Notes: a model not told the origin generated them from the sequence alone. A stretch of 24,371 bases of DNA from Sergeia podlipaevii (GCA_030849805.1 JASANZ010001917.1:1-24371), one strand, 5' to 3'. Positions 8,917-16,982 are shown, numbered from the stretch's first letter. Numbers and translations are program-made.

Positions 8917-9350
8917 GTGTATTTTTATGTGTGCCCCCTTTTTTAAAAAAATAAAATTGCCCCGCTATCAATAAAGGGGAAAAAACACAATTATCAGCTC
9001 TTTTTTTCAAAGACAGCCCATCTTTTTTTTTGTTCTTTTTTTTTTTTAGGGAACTAACAAATGTTACAGCAGTGTTATAAATCCAGCCGGATTCTCTTCT
9101 ATAGAAATCTATATGTATTTGGATAGCGTGTATCTAAAAGAGCTAAGACGAATCGGAGGAATAACTGCTGTCTTTAGAAAACAAGCAACAACAGCCAAAG
9201 GAAGAAAAAAGTGGAAGTGTCATGGAGTCTGAACAAGCTCTCTTTGTCAAAACACAGAGCCAATTTTTTTTAGAACATCGTTTGGCATTCATTTTTTTTT
9301 TTGTTGTTGTTGCTGTTCCACAGGTTAGGAAACAGCAATCAGAGAGCATT

Positions 9351-9370
9351 ATATATATATATATATATAT
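9351..9370. repeat. (AT)10 microsatellite
   Basis: Ten perfect AT units lie in noncoding DNA. Confidence 0.9.
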
Positions 9371-9405
9371 AAATTGGTTTATGTATCTTTGAGGGGATCT
9401 TATAT

Positions 9406-9513
9406 TCATTCCCTTGCTGCCAGCAATTTATCGTAATGGGAGCGAATAGTGCCTGGGGGAATCTGTTTCAACCGCAATGAAATTTCATATCTTTTATGTT
9501 TTTTCTTGGGCAT
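9406..9513 (-). CDS. Possible antisense micro-ORF, 35 residues
   Basis: On the minus strand an ATG (9513-9511) opens a 35-codon frame ending in TGA (9408-9406). The product is compact and basic at its start (MPKKKHKRYEISLRLKQIPP, then GTIRSHYDKLLAARE) and is of ordinary sequence complexity, unlike the simple-repeat translations around it. Reading the minus strand, a pyrimidine-rich tract ending in CACACAG lies about 95 bases upstream (AG at 9610-9609), and no ATG occurs between that AG and this start. That is exactly how a short trypanosomatid gene would look, but it would oppose every neighbour. I do not recognise the peptide. It may be a chance frame, a decayed gene or a real micro-gene. 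Confidence 0.3.
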   Translation of the reverse strand: MPKKKHKRYEISLRLKQIPPGTIRSHYDKLLAARE

Positions 9514-10041
9514 TATAGGCGTAGGAGCAGCAGTTACGTATCTTTCGTGGCTCGTACGTTTCGAATACACAATAAGTTGGGTTTTTTTCTTTAGAGAATT
9601 CGCCGACTCTGTGTGAGAGGAGGAAAACAAGATGCGATCGAACAGAGAAAAAAAAGTTCAACAAGAGCAATATATATATTTTTTAAAAAAAGAACATCAA
9701 TGAGATAAAAAAATGATGTGTTGTATGTCGCCACAATCTAGGATTTTGTTGGGGCAATATGGAAATCTCTAGAAAGGGAAAAAATTGTATTCATTTACTA
9801 TACACCAGTTACAAATTGTGCGCGTGCATGTGTACGCATAACATTCTTTTTTTGTTGTTGTTGTTGTTCTTTCCATTTTTGAGCAGTTATGATAAATGAA
9901 GGTATTGTAAAGCGAACGGGGAGATAAAAGAAGCAATGAAAGGATCAGTTACATATATGATTATTTATGGTTGTATACAGCTCAAAATAGAAGACATACA
10001 CCGATGATTTAACCCGAGCATTTTATCAATGCCGTTCTTTT

Positions 10042-10063
10042 TGTGTGTGTGTGTGTGTGTGTG
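10042..10063. repeat. (TG)11 microsatellite
   Basis: Eleven TG units are followed by CTGTCACACAC, so the end of the run could fold back as GTGTGTG-CTGT-CACACAC. Confidence 0.9.
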
Positions 10064-10190
10064 CTGTCACACACCGCCTCCTGTACTGAATGAGAGAAGT
10101 GCTGCACATTGATTTTTAGCAGCATCGAAAAGAGGATTTCTTGATCACGCGATTGTAGATGGAAGTCATTTAGAGAGGCCTGAATACGTA

Positions 10191-10252
10191 TCTTTTCCTT
10201 TACCTTTTTACCTCTTTCTTCCTTTTTTGTGTGATTCCTAGCACTTTCTTAG
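10191..10252 (+). promoter_or_regulatory. Predicted trans-splice acceptor of LC8 gene
   Basis: A pyrimidine-rich tract at 10191-10229 is followed by AG at 10240-10241 and again at 10251-10252. This gives a leader of about 122-134 bases. A weaker alternative is the AG at 10346-10347 after a TTTA repeat, leaving 27 bases. Confidence 0.5.
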
Positions 10253-10305
10253 CACAAGTGCACAGTTAGATTAAAGCCGAATAGTTACCTATACACCTAC
10301 ACAGG

Positions 10306-10334
10306 TATATATATATATATTTATTTATTTATTT
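10306..10334. repeat. TA repeat followed by TTTA repeat
   Basis: About seven TA units run into TTTA units in the LC8 leader region. They lie just upstream of the start and could fall within the 5'UTR if the upstream acceptor is used. Confidence 0.8.
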
Positions 10335-10374
10335 TCTTATACACCAGCCATACTTTCCGCATCGTATCATAAGC

Positions 10375-10647
10375 ATGACACAGGTAGGAAGTGCAACAAT
10401 CAAGCTCTCGGAGATGCCGAAAGACATGCAGAACTACGCAATCATGTGCGCACAGGAGGGGCTTACGAAGGCTTACAACGAGCAAGAAGTAGCTGCCTTT
10501 ATCAAGAAGGAGTTTGACGGCAAGTTTGGACCTACTTGGAACTGCTTTGTGGGACGCAACTTCGGCAGCTTTGTGACGCACGAGCAGAACAACTACATTT
10601 ACTTTTACGTAGGGCAAATGGGAGTACTGCTTTTCAAGTCTTCGTAG
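10375..10647 (+). CDS. Dynein light chain LC8 (DYNLL family)
   Basis: This 90-residue protein is full length for LC8 (89 in vertebrates). It carries the conserved core IKKEFDGKFGPTWNCFVGRN (43-62) followed by FGSFVTHE, and then the IYFYVGQMGVLLFKSS C-terminal strands. LC8 is a homodimer that binds short linear motifs in dynein intermediate chains and many other proteins. In trypanosomatids it should serve cytoplasmic and flagellar dyneins, including intraflagellar transport. The start ATG is followed by a short variable N-terminus (MTQVGSATIKLSEMPKDMQN) aligning with the start of other LC8s. High conservation and C/G-ending codons suggest a well-expressed gene. There is nothing odd in the sequence. 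LC8 identity is very firm; whether other LC8 copies exist elsewhere cannot be told. Confidence 0.95.
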   Translation: MTQVGSATIKLSEMPKDMQNYAIMCAQEGLTKAYNEQEVAAFIKKEFDGKFGPTWNCFVGRNFGSFVTHEQNNYIYFYVGQMGVLLFKSS

Positions 10648-10666
10648 TGAGTACAATTTATTCCTT

Positions 10667-10682
10667 CGGCTTGCCGGAGCCG
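10667..10682 (+). repeat. Small hairpin after LC8 stop
   Basis: CGGCT and AGCCG flank a six-base loop (TGCCGG), about 20 bases after the LC8 stop codon. It could be a 3'UTR structure; no function is known. Confidence 0.45.
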
Positions 10683-10960
10683 TGGGTTCGAGTTTACCAA
10701 TCATGCAAGCAAAGGCAATTGATTTGTGCATGTACATAGAGATGACCATTTTTCAGGTTATCACACACACGAAAAGAATAATTATTGCCACGCCACCAAA
10801 AGGAAAGAAGACTCTAAACTTTGGTGCTGTAATGACTGCTCAGTCCTTTTTTGTTTTGTTTTGTTTTGAGGCTGTACGAGCACGTGACGGAGCTCTTCAG
10901 TGGCCCCATGAACACATGATATAATTCTCTTGTTTTGCTTATCACATTGTATAATACACA

Positions 10961-11040
10961 TCTTTGCTTCGTTTCTCCTTTTCTTGTAATGTACGTCTGC
11001 AATGATTCATATCAGGCTTTCTTCTTCTTTAAAATTGAAG
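10961..11040 (+). promoter_or_regulatory. Predicted trans-splice acceptor of MutY gene
   Basis: The pyrimidine tract at 10961-10986 is followed by ATCAG (AG 11014-11015). A second C/T tract then leads to AG at 11039-11040. Leader length would be about 84 or 59 bases. Confidence 0.5.
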
Positions 11041-11099
11041 ATAGGAGGAGGAAAAAAAGAGAGGCTTTTTAGTGGCTTCAGGGCATCAATATTCTGACC

Positions 11100-12707
11100 A
11101 TGCCCCCAAGACGTGCTTCTCCCGCGCAGTCTGCGTCGGGCAGTGTGACCGCAGTGCAGCGCACCTCTTTTCTTGCCGTGCAGAAAGAAATCATTCAGTG
11201 GTGGCGCAAGCATCAGCGGCAAGATCTCCCATGGAGGCCATTTGGGGGAGAAACGCCGACTGAGGCACCGAGTCATATCCTCCCGGCTTATAACCCATAC
11301 GAGGTGTGGGTTTCTGAGGTAATGTCTCAGCAGACCCAGATGGGCACAGTACTCAAGTATTTTGCTGTGTGGATGAAAAAGTTTCCTACGATTGAAGCTC
11401 TTGCACACGCGAGGGAGGAGGATGTGCGTGCTGTGTGGTCAGGCATGGGATTCTATCGTCGCGCGGCATACATGCATAAGGGGGCACAGTACTTACTCAA
11501 GTTGCACGGGGATAACGCAGGCTCGGTTAGGATGCCAAGCACCGCGAAGGAACTACTGAAGGTTCCAGGAGTCGGTCCGTACACCGCTGCCGCCATAGCG
11601 GGTGTGTGCTACGGCGAACTCGTTGCCTCGGTGGATGGGAATGTTGTGCGGGTGCTGAGTCGGCTGCGCGGTGAGGAAGGCTTTGACCCGAAGAAGCCGC
11701 AGAACATCAAGCTGGCCACTCGATGGGGTCAGGAGCTGATGGAGGCTGGTGGGACAGGTTGCAAGGATCCGTGCGCACTTAACCAGGGCCTTATTGAGCT
11801 TGGCGCGCGTGTGTGTCGTCCTGCAGGGCCGCCTTTATGTGAGCAGTGTCCATTGCGTCCGCACTGTGGTGCACACACTGCCCTTGCAACTGGGTCTATT
11901 CCTGCTATTGAAGGGTTCGTGCCCCTGCGCGGAAGCGTGGTGAAGAAGCGTAAGGAGCAAGTTGTGTGCGTGGTGCATGAGTTTAGCACCAGGTCTGATG
12001 ATATGAGCAATCCTGTGCAGCAGCGCCGCTTTGTCGTTGTAAAGCGTCCAACTGAAGGCCTGCTCGGTGGGATGCTTGAGTTTCCTTCCTTAACGCTCTC
12101 CAGCGGTGAGGAAGAGCCAGACGAAAAGGATGAGGGAACACCATTACCAGCAATGAAACGCAAGGCACGTGACGGAGCAGTAGACAACAAGGAAATAGGT
12201 ACAGTGAACAGTGTTGCCACTGCGCTTCGCGTACTTGCATGTGGGGCTTGCACTGGGTCAAAAAAGAAAAATAGCGACATCGTCGTCGATAATCCCATCA
12301 CCGTCACTGAGGCTGTAGCGCCTCAGCTAACGCGTGTGGGTACCGTTACACACATCTTTTCACATATTGACATGGCAGTGAGTGTGCATCATGTTGTGTG
12401 GCCGTGCAAAGCGGACGAGGAAGAGTTTCTTGGTTCATCATACGATGGCGCACGCACTGCGGTGGAGGACGCAGTATGTGAACGATTGGCAGAGTCACTA
12501 GAAGGCATTCACCAGGAAGCAGCACCGCTAGCTTCGCATGCGAAAATGATATCGCCTCCTGTTTTGCGTAGCAATGAGGATGTGAGACATCGTATTTCCA
12601 TCATGTCTGAAGATGCGTTCAAAGGGTCTGCGGCAAGCAGACTCATGCTGAAGGTTGCACATGCACTCCCCAAGGTAGCCCCCTACAAGCGTGCTCGTGA
12701 GGGGTGA
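11100..12707 (+). CDS. MUTYH: Adenine DNA glycosylase (MutY/MUTYH)
   Basis: This 535-residue enzyme should remove adenine mispaired with 8-oxoguanine in base excision repair. Catalytic E73 sits in VWVSEVMSQQTQM and catalytic D179 in SVDGNVVRVLSRL, matching E37 and D138 of E. coli MutY. The helix-hairpin-helix is LLKVPGVGPYTAAAIAG (152-168). The [4Fe-4S] ligands are C239, C247, C250 and C256. Their spacing is C-x7-C-x2-C-x5-C, one residue longer in the first gap than the usual C-x6-C-x2-C-x5-C. A NUDIX-like 8-oxoG recognition domain follows: FVVVKRPTEGLLGGMLEFPS (311-330), then after a variable acidic insert, THIFSH with the FSH motif at 420-422. The protein is longer than bacterial MutY (350 in E. 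coli), near human MUTYH size. There is no obvious mitochondrial presequence, so nuclear action is likely, though the N-terminus (MPPRRASPAQ) is basic. A short basic C-terminus (PYKRAREG) could aid nuclear import. Start: first ATG after the acceptor. Function firm. Confidence 0.95.
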   Translation: MPPRRASPAQSASGSVTAVQRTSFLAVQKEIIQWWRKHQRQDLPWRPFGGETPTEAPSHILPAYNPYEVWVSEVMSQQTQMGTVLKYFAVWMKKFPTIEALAHAREEDVRAVWSGMGFYRRAAYMHKGAQYLLKLHGDNAGSVRMPSTAKELLKVPGVGPYTAAAIAGVCYGELVASVDGNVVRVLSRLRGEEGFDPKKPQNIKLATRWGQELMEAGGTGCKDPCALNQGLIELGARVCRPAGPPLCEQCPLRPHCGAHTALATGSIPAIEGFVPLRGSVVKKRKEQVVCVVHEFSTRSDDMSNPVQQRRFVVVKRPTEGLLGGMLEFPSLTLSSGEEEPDEKDEGTPLPAMKRKARDGAVDNKEIGTVNSVATALRVLACGACTGSKKKNSDIVVDNPITVTEAVAPQLTRVGTVTHIFSHIDMAVSVHHVVWPCKADEEEFLGSSYDGARTAVEDAVCERLAESLEGIHQEAAPLASHAKMISPPVLRSNEDVRHRISIMSEDAFKGSAASRLMLKVAHALPKVAPYKRAREG

Positions 12708-13152
12708 TGTCACCCGTCTTTTAGAGTTGCACGGAGAAAAAAAAAATTCTATGCTACCCACAAAACATTTGGGATAGACAGGAGGAAAAGAGAACTCGCG
12801 ACAAGAAAAGCACCACACAAGTGGACAGGCACAATCATGAAAGTCACTTTTTGTTCTGCAATTTTGTGCTCTCCTAAAAAAAAAAAAGAGAACCACCATT
12901 GTTCTTCCTTTGACATGCAGAATACCCACCCTTGCCTTTTTTTTCTTTTAATACTCTGCCTTTTTTTTGGATGCCCATCTACTCAAAAAACATCACTTCA
13001 ACCGCAACAATATATATGCCTATGTAGCGTACCGAAACGAATATCTGCTAATCGATCTCTCAGCGTAAACCAAACTAACATATAAGGCGTCTTTTACCCC
13101 TTTGACATTCTGGCACGTGCCATACCCACGCAGTAGACCCACGCGTATACAT
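12708..13152. other. Intergenic region, MutY to kelch gene
   Basis: These 445 bases have A and T runs. An ATG-started 82-codon frame at 12837-13085 translates the T runs into a hydrophobic stretch and overlaps the processing signals of the kelch gene, so I treat it as chance. Confidence 0.6.
13090..13133 (+). promoter_or_regulatory. Predicted trans-splice acceptor of kelch gene
   Basis: A modest pyrimidine tract (13090-13110) is followed by CACGCAG (AG 13132-13133), 19 bases before the ATG at 13153. A stronger T tract at 12932-12968 with AG at 13026-13027 is an alternative that keeps the same ATG. Confidence 0.45.
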
Positions 13153-15624
13153 ATGCGAAACTGGTTTGAATTTGGCTACAACGGATTTCCAACTGGAGAG
13201 CAGCGGAGGCGTTTCTACCGCCAGCGCGATGACCCGTGCGATAGTGAGGAAGATAAGGACTACGATGACGAAAGCAACGATCGCCCCATTCACTACTACC
13301 CACTGCGCGACAGTGAGGGGGAGGAGGATGAGAGCGGCGATGAGGCAGGCGGAGTGTATGGCAGCGGTGAGGATGACTGGGATGATGATAGCGTGGATGC
13401 TGCGGCCGGAGGAAGAGGCGGCGGTGGCGTCTCTTGCAGCCTCTCTACACCAGTCATAATGCATGCGTCTTTGAATGAGAGCGTGCCTTCCTGGTACGGC
13501 GCCAGCGTAGTTACTTTTTCTTGCAGCAATGGCATTGCAACTGCTCAGCTATCACGAAGGTCTAACAATGCGAGTAGTAGTGACCAACGCCGCCATTATC
13601 AGTACACACTATGGCATGCAGGGGCTCCGCGTGCCACCCATGTAGCGGACAACTCCTTTAGAATGCTAGCACTCTCTCATTGTTGGGGAGAGCGGAAGCC
13701 GCCCCAGTGCACCATCGTTCCCGAGAACCCGTCCCTCAGGAGTTGCTTTCGTTGGGGCCAGCAACATCCTCAATTGGTTTTGATGGAGGCCCCGTCCCCG
13801 CGCTTTGGGCATTGCGCCGCCGCGTTACTTGAAGCTGATCCGCTTTATCTTCTGCCTCCCAGTGTGTGGAGGGGGAGAGGGACTGCGCAGGACGATGAAG
13901 GTGGTGACCAAACACCAGCTGATACGCAGCCTTCCCTGCTGCACCCGGAATGGCGGGGCAAGGTCGAAGTGCACACTTCAATTGTCATTGGGGGAGCAGC
14001 TGGGTGCTGCACAGATACGGAAGGCTCTGCTTCAGTAGAGGAGCGCCATACACTGATGCACTACTTGCGTCTAACAGGCCAGAGACTAGTATCTCCAATG
14101 TTATGCGTCACGCTTGCCAATATATGTCCCAGTCAGCAGCAACGACAACTTGCACGAAGTGTTGAAGGTGATGACAGTGCTGACACACCTCATGTGAAAT
14201 CCCATTGGACTGCCTGCTTCCCATTAAGCAGCCTTGCGGTTGGGTCCTCGTGTGATCGCGTCTTCGCCACACTCACGCCCTGGCCGCGCGCTCAGCAGGG
14301 CGACGCTACGCGGAAGAACTCCATGGCGTTTGCTTACTTGGGAGGGACGAAGAACGGCTGGGAACCAGTACCGCTTTTTGCCCTCACTCATATCCACGTG
14401 TGCTACACGACATGGATGCTTAACGTGTCTGAAATAACCACGTTTGGCACAGAACCTCCTGCGCGTTACGCGCACACAGCTACCATGGAAGCTCATAGTG
14501 GTGGCGTTGGAGACGGCAATTTGTACGTGTTTGGTGGGCTCGGTCGCTCCAGACAATATTTGAACGACTTGTACGTGCTCAACACTGCAACGCGTGTGTG
14601 GCGGGAGGTGTTCATCCCCTTAACCCTCTGTATGCCTCCGCGTGCTTTTCACTGTGCGGCGCTCGTGCGTGTCTGCGTGGGTAGAAATACGACCACTGAA
14701 TCATTGCTGGTTGGCGCAATTTCAGGCAGGCGAGCGTGTACCACTTCCTTCTCAGAGCACCACAATCATCGTGGTGAAAAGGAGAGTTTTGATTGTGAGG
14801 AGGAGGAAGAACTCCTGAGGAAGCAGCAGCAGCAGCAGCAACAACTCTGCCAGCCGCAAGAGCGGGGGAGGTGGCGTTTTCTACTAGCGGGAGGTGAGGC
14901 GGATGGGGTGAGTGAGCCTTCAGTGTGGAGTTGTACCTTAGACGGTACCGGGGACGGGGTCTGGAAGAGGTGGGAGTTTCCGCTGCTCGACAGCGATGGT
15001 TGCTACTCAGTGACTGCTACATCATCATCTGTCACCGCCTCTCATCTAAAGCGCGCCGTGCACTCCTTAGTTGAGAGAGAAGCCTCTATTTCGCAGTCCA
15101 GGCGGCGCTCTAGTAGCGCGGCAAGGTCTTGCTCGCCCTCTAGTTTCTTTGTTGCGGCTTGTCATGGCTCGCTAGCCCAACTACTTCCCACAGGACAGCA
15201 CAGTAATCAGGGGACCGCGCCTGCGAATGACGAGGAGGTGGAGAGGGAAGGTGATGGAGCGGTGATAATGCTGGGAGGGTCAAGAAGTCCTCCAGTGCTG
15301 CTCGTCTCTTGCATGGAGCCTGTCCAGCCCTCCCTCATGGCGCGTACCACTTTGTGGCTGCTGGAGAACCGAAGCCGTGCGCTTTATGATGTGCTAAAGC
15401 GCATGCCACACGTAGTGCGACGCCTCTTTGGGGCCACACAATTTTCTGGCATCATGACAGCTCCTCCAGAGCCGGACGCACCCTCAGGGTATTCCCAGTG
15501 GGGTGAGGAGGAGTTGTATCCAACGCAAGCGGTGAACACAGAACAGCTTGTGGCTGAGGCGTCGCTAAATCATCTTTTGCTTACCTGGCTTCACGTGGCA
15601 CGCAAGCGTTTGCGCAATGCGTGA
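13153..15624 (+). CDS. Kelch-repeat protein with acidic N-terminus
   Basis: This 823-residue protein begins at the first ATG after the acceptor; the open frame extends 17 codons upstream without an ATG. An acidic, D/E/G-rich low-complexity stretch spans roughly residues 30-95. Kelch-type beta-propeller blades follow. The clearest is at about 435-490: PPARYAHTA, LYVFGGLGRSRQYLNDLYVL and VWREV, with the typical diglycine, Tyr and Trp positions. Weaker blades lie near 214 (PSPRFGHCAAAL) and 574 (WRFLLAGGEADG ... VWSC). A seven-residue polyglutamine run (558-564) and a serine/arginine-rich stretch near 645-665 interrupt the later region. The C-terminal helix (EASLNHLLLTWLHVARKRLRNA) is basic. Kelch propellers bind partner proteins, often as ubiquitin-ligase adaptors or actin or cytoskeletal binders; no BTB or F-box is visible here, so the role is unknown. 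It ends only 126 bases before the longest possible start of the next gene. Confidence 0.8.
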   Translation: MRNWFEFGYNGFPTGEQRRRFYRQRDDPCDSEEDKDYDDESNDRPIHYYPLRDSEGEEDESGDEAGGVYGSGEDDWDDDSVDAAAGGRGGGGVSCSLSTPVIMHASLNESVPSWYGASVVTFSCSNGIATAQLSRRSNNASSSDQRRHYQYTLWHAGAPRATHVADNSFRMLALSHCWGERKPPQCTIVPENPSLRSCFRWGQQHPQLVLMEAPSPRFGHCAAALLEADPLYLLPPSVWRGRGTAQDDEGGDQTPADTQPSLLHPEWRGKVEVHTSIVIGGAAGCCTDTEGSASVEERHTLMHYLRLTGQRLVSPMLCVTLANICPSQQQRQLARSVEGDDSADTPHVKSHWTACFPLSSLAVGSSCDRVFATLTPWPRAQQGDATRKNSMAFAYLGGTKNGWEPVPLFALTHIHVCYTTWMLNVSEITTFGTEPPARYAHTATMEAHSGGVGDGNLYVFGGLGRSRQYLNDLYVLNTATRVWREVFIPLTLCMPPRAFHCAALVRVCVGRNTTTESLLVGAISGRRACTTSFSEHHNHRGEKESFDCEEEEELLRKQQQQQQQLCQPQERGRWRFLLAGGEADGVSEPSVWSCTLDGTGDGVWKRWEFPLLDSDGCYSVTATSSSVTASHLKRAVHSLVEREASISQSRRRSSSAARSCSPSSFFVAACHGSLAQLLPTGQHSNQGTAPANDEEVEREGDGAVIMLGGSRSPPVLLVSCMEPVQPSLMARTTLWLLENRSRALYDVLKRMPHVVRRLFGATQFSGIMTAPPEPDAPSGYSQWGEEELYPTQAVNTEQLVAEASLNHLLLTWLHVARKRLRNA

Positions 15625-15630
15625 GGAGGC

Positions 15631-15664
15631 TCTTTTTGTTTGTTTGTTTTCTCTGCTTTCCTAG
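15631..15664 (+). promoter_or_regulatory. Strong pyrimidine tract with AG right after the kelch stop
   Basis: A T-rich tract begins 7 bases after the kelch stop and ends at CCTAG (AG 15663-15664). It could be the methyltransferase acceptor with an 86-base leader to ATG 15751. Alternatively, it may direct poly(A) site choice for the kelch mRNA. Confidence 0.4.
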
Positions 15665-15713
15665 CGTATACTGCTAGCAACGATTGAAATTGGCACTAAG
15701 GCAAATTGCCGAC

Positions 15714-15857
15714 GTTTTTGGTTTTGCTTTACTAGGCACATCTTTCCTTTATGTCTTTTTTTTTTCGCATCTCACGCGGTTTTGTATCTCTTTTTCGTCT
15801 TTTGTTTCTCATTTTTTTTTTTCAACAATATGCATTTATTGTTGCAATGCGTCCAAG
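15714..15857 (+). promoter_or_regulatory. Candidate trans-splice acceptors of methyltransferase gene
   Basis: Two signals overlap here. A short T-rich tract ends at ACTAG (AG 15734-15735), 15 bases before ATG 15751. A much longer T/C-rich tract (about 15741-15830), with no AG in it, is followed by its first AG at 15856-15857, which would remove ATG 15751 and ATG 15847 from the mRNA. The second signal is the more typical. Confidence 0.5.
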
Positions 15858-15918
15858 GAAGCCTGTGATCCAATTTAGAATATACAAGCTGGATGCTTTG
15901 AAATATACATACGTCATT

Positions 15919-16608
15919 ATGCTTGCGTATTTGAAGGAACGCCTACAGGCTCTCCGCTCCGTGGTATATGACCTGTTTATTGGGTCAACGACGTCAGCAT
16001 GGTACAGAGAGGTACTTCTTGAGTGCCCCATGAACAGCACCATGCTAGATGTTGGAATCGGCACTGGCAGCAGCCTGATTTTCAATCGTGACATCGTGGT
16101 CAGCAAGAACTTATACGTGACAGGTGTCGATTATGACCTAGACTACGTAAAGAATGCGCAGGCCAACATTGCAGCGAGCTCGTTGTGCGACTTGGTGCGC
16201 ATTGAGCATGCCAACATTCACGAGTTTAATACCGATTACAAGGAGAAGTACGACAATATTTACTTTTCCGGGAGCTTTATGATTATTCCTGACCAGGCTA
16301 AGGCACTGCGGCACTGCGTGAAGATGTTACGCAGCCCAGTTTCCAAGGTCCCACTAGGCTGCAACATATACTTCACCCAAACATTTGAGAAGCGCTCTCT
16401 TTTTGGGTCGTACCTCACTCCACTTGGGAAGCGTTTGCTGCGTGCGTTGACCACCATAGACTTTGGCGAAGTGACGTACAAGGACGAATTCATGGAGGTG
16501 CTGCGCAGTGCTAACGTGGAAATTGTGTCTATGCGGTGCATTCGCTCTTCTTGGTTCAGAGAGCAGATGCTGGTGATGGCACGCCCGATGATTGGCGTGA
16601 AGCAGTAG
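15919..16608 (+). CDS. Class I SAM-dependent methyltransferase
   Basis: With the ATG at 15919 the protein has 229 residues. SAM-binding motif I is MLDVGIGTGSSLI (42-54), and the acidic post-I loop is GVDYDLDYV (about 71-79). The later strand YDNIYFSGSFMIIPDQA resembles the motif around the substrate pocket in small class I methyltransferases. The substrate is unknown. The frame also stays open upstream to an ATG at 15751, which would give 285 residues. Residues 1-32 of that form, hydrophobic and rich in F, are translated from a T/C-rich tract that looks like a splice signal. I prefer 15919 because the tract's first AG is at 15856-15857 and the fold needs nothing more. One out-of-frame ATG with two sense codons (15893-15901) would precede 15919 in that mRNA. 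If the longer form is made it would carry a membrane anchor. Methyltransferase call firm; start uncertain. Confidence 0.82.
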   Translation: MLAYLKERLQALRSVVYDLFIGSTTSAWYREVLLECPMNSTMLDVGIGTGSSLIFNRDIVVSKNLYVTGVDYDLDYVKNAQANIAASSLCDLVRIEHANIHEFNTDYKEKYDNIYFSGSFMIIPDQAKALRHCVKMLRSPVSKVPLGCNIYFTQTFEKRSLFGSYLTPLGKRLLRALTTIDFGEVTYKDEFMEVLRSANVEIVSMRCIRSSWFREQMLVMARPMIGVKQ

Positions 16609-16701
16609 TTGGTAAGCTAACGGCAGCACCAACAACAACACCAACGAAAAAAGTTAGGAGTGACTGATTTTTTTTTCTTTGCTGCTTTCTCTGTTTTGTG
16701 C

Positions 16702-16725
16702 GTGTGTGTGTGTGTGTGTGTGTGT
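16702..16725. repeat. (GT)12 microsatellite
   Basis: Twelve perfect GT units lie in noncoding DNA. Confidence 0.9.
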
Positions 16726-16982
16726 TTGTTTACCGCAACCACTACAGTGAGTAATGAAGAGAGAAAATGCGATATATGCGGAGGAGGCACGGAGACTGCA
16801 GGTTGGTGACTGGAGAGAACGAAAAGGTTTGAGGCGCGCGTACTCAAACTGTCTTGTTCTTCTTTCACAACTCGCTGGAATCATCTGTCAAAAGACAAGA
16901 AGAGGAAAAAAACGTCATTAGTAACGCTTTTTGTTTCTTTGCAGTTCCGACTGAGTTCTGCTACGTATATTCTTTTTTTTTT

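Larger units (their letters stand above)
8917..10374. other. Longest gap: amastin 3' region to LC8 leader
   Basis: This 1.46 kb region has no + strand gene that I can support. It contains A/T runs, two T-run plus GTT-repeat motifs (about 9290-9313 and 9847-9869), an (AT)10 tract, a (TG)11 tract and a TA/TTTA tract, all noted separately, plus a possible minus-strand micro-ORF (9406-9513). Part is probably the amastin 3'UTR; amastin mRNAs in other species are regulated through long 3'UTRs (established for Leishmania and T. cruzi, only inferred here). Confidence 0.6.
10648..11099. other. Intergenic region, LC8 to MutY
   Basis: These 452 bases hold a small GC-rich hairpin at 10667-10682 just after the LC8 stop, then T-rich DNA and the acceptor of the next gene. 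An open frame at 10682-10924 begins without ATG and has no recognisable content. Confidence 0.6.

Noticed and set aside
9143..9409. Minus-strand 88-codon frame whose ATG overlaps the micro-ORF stop
   Set aside because: It translates the (AT)10 tract and A/T runs, so the hydrophobic run is a simple-repeat artefact.
10670..10720. tRNA-like GGGTTCGAG stretch after LC8
   Set aside because: It resembles a B box only in part, and no acceptor stem, A box or cloverleaf can be drawn around it.
12837..13085. 82-codon ATG frame between MutY and the kelch gene
   Set aside because: Its hydrophobic segment comes from T runs that look like splice signals, and it overlaps the kelch acceptor region.
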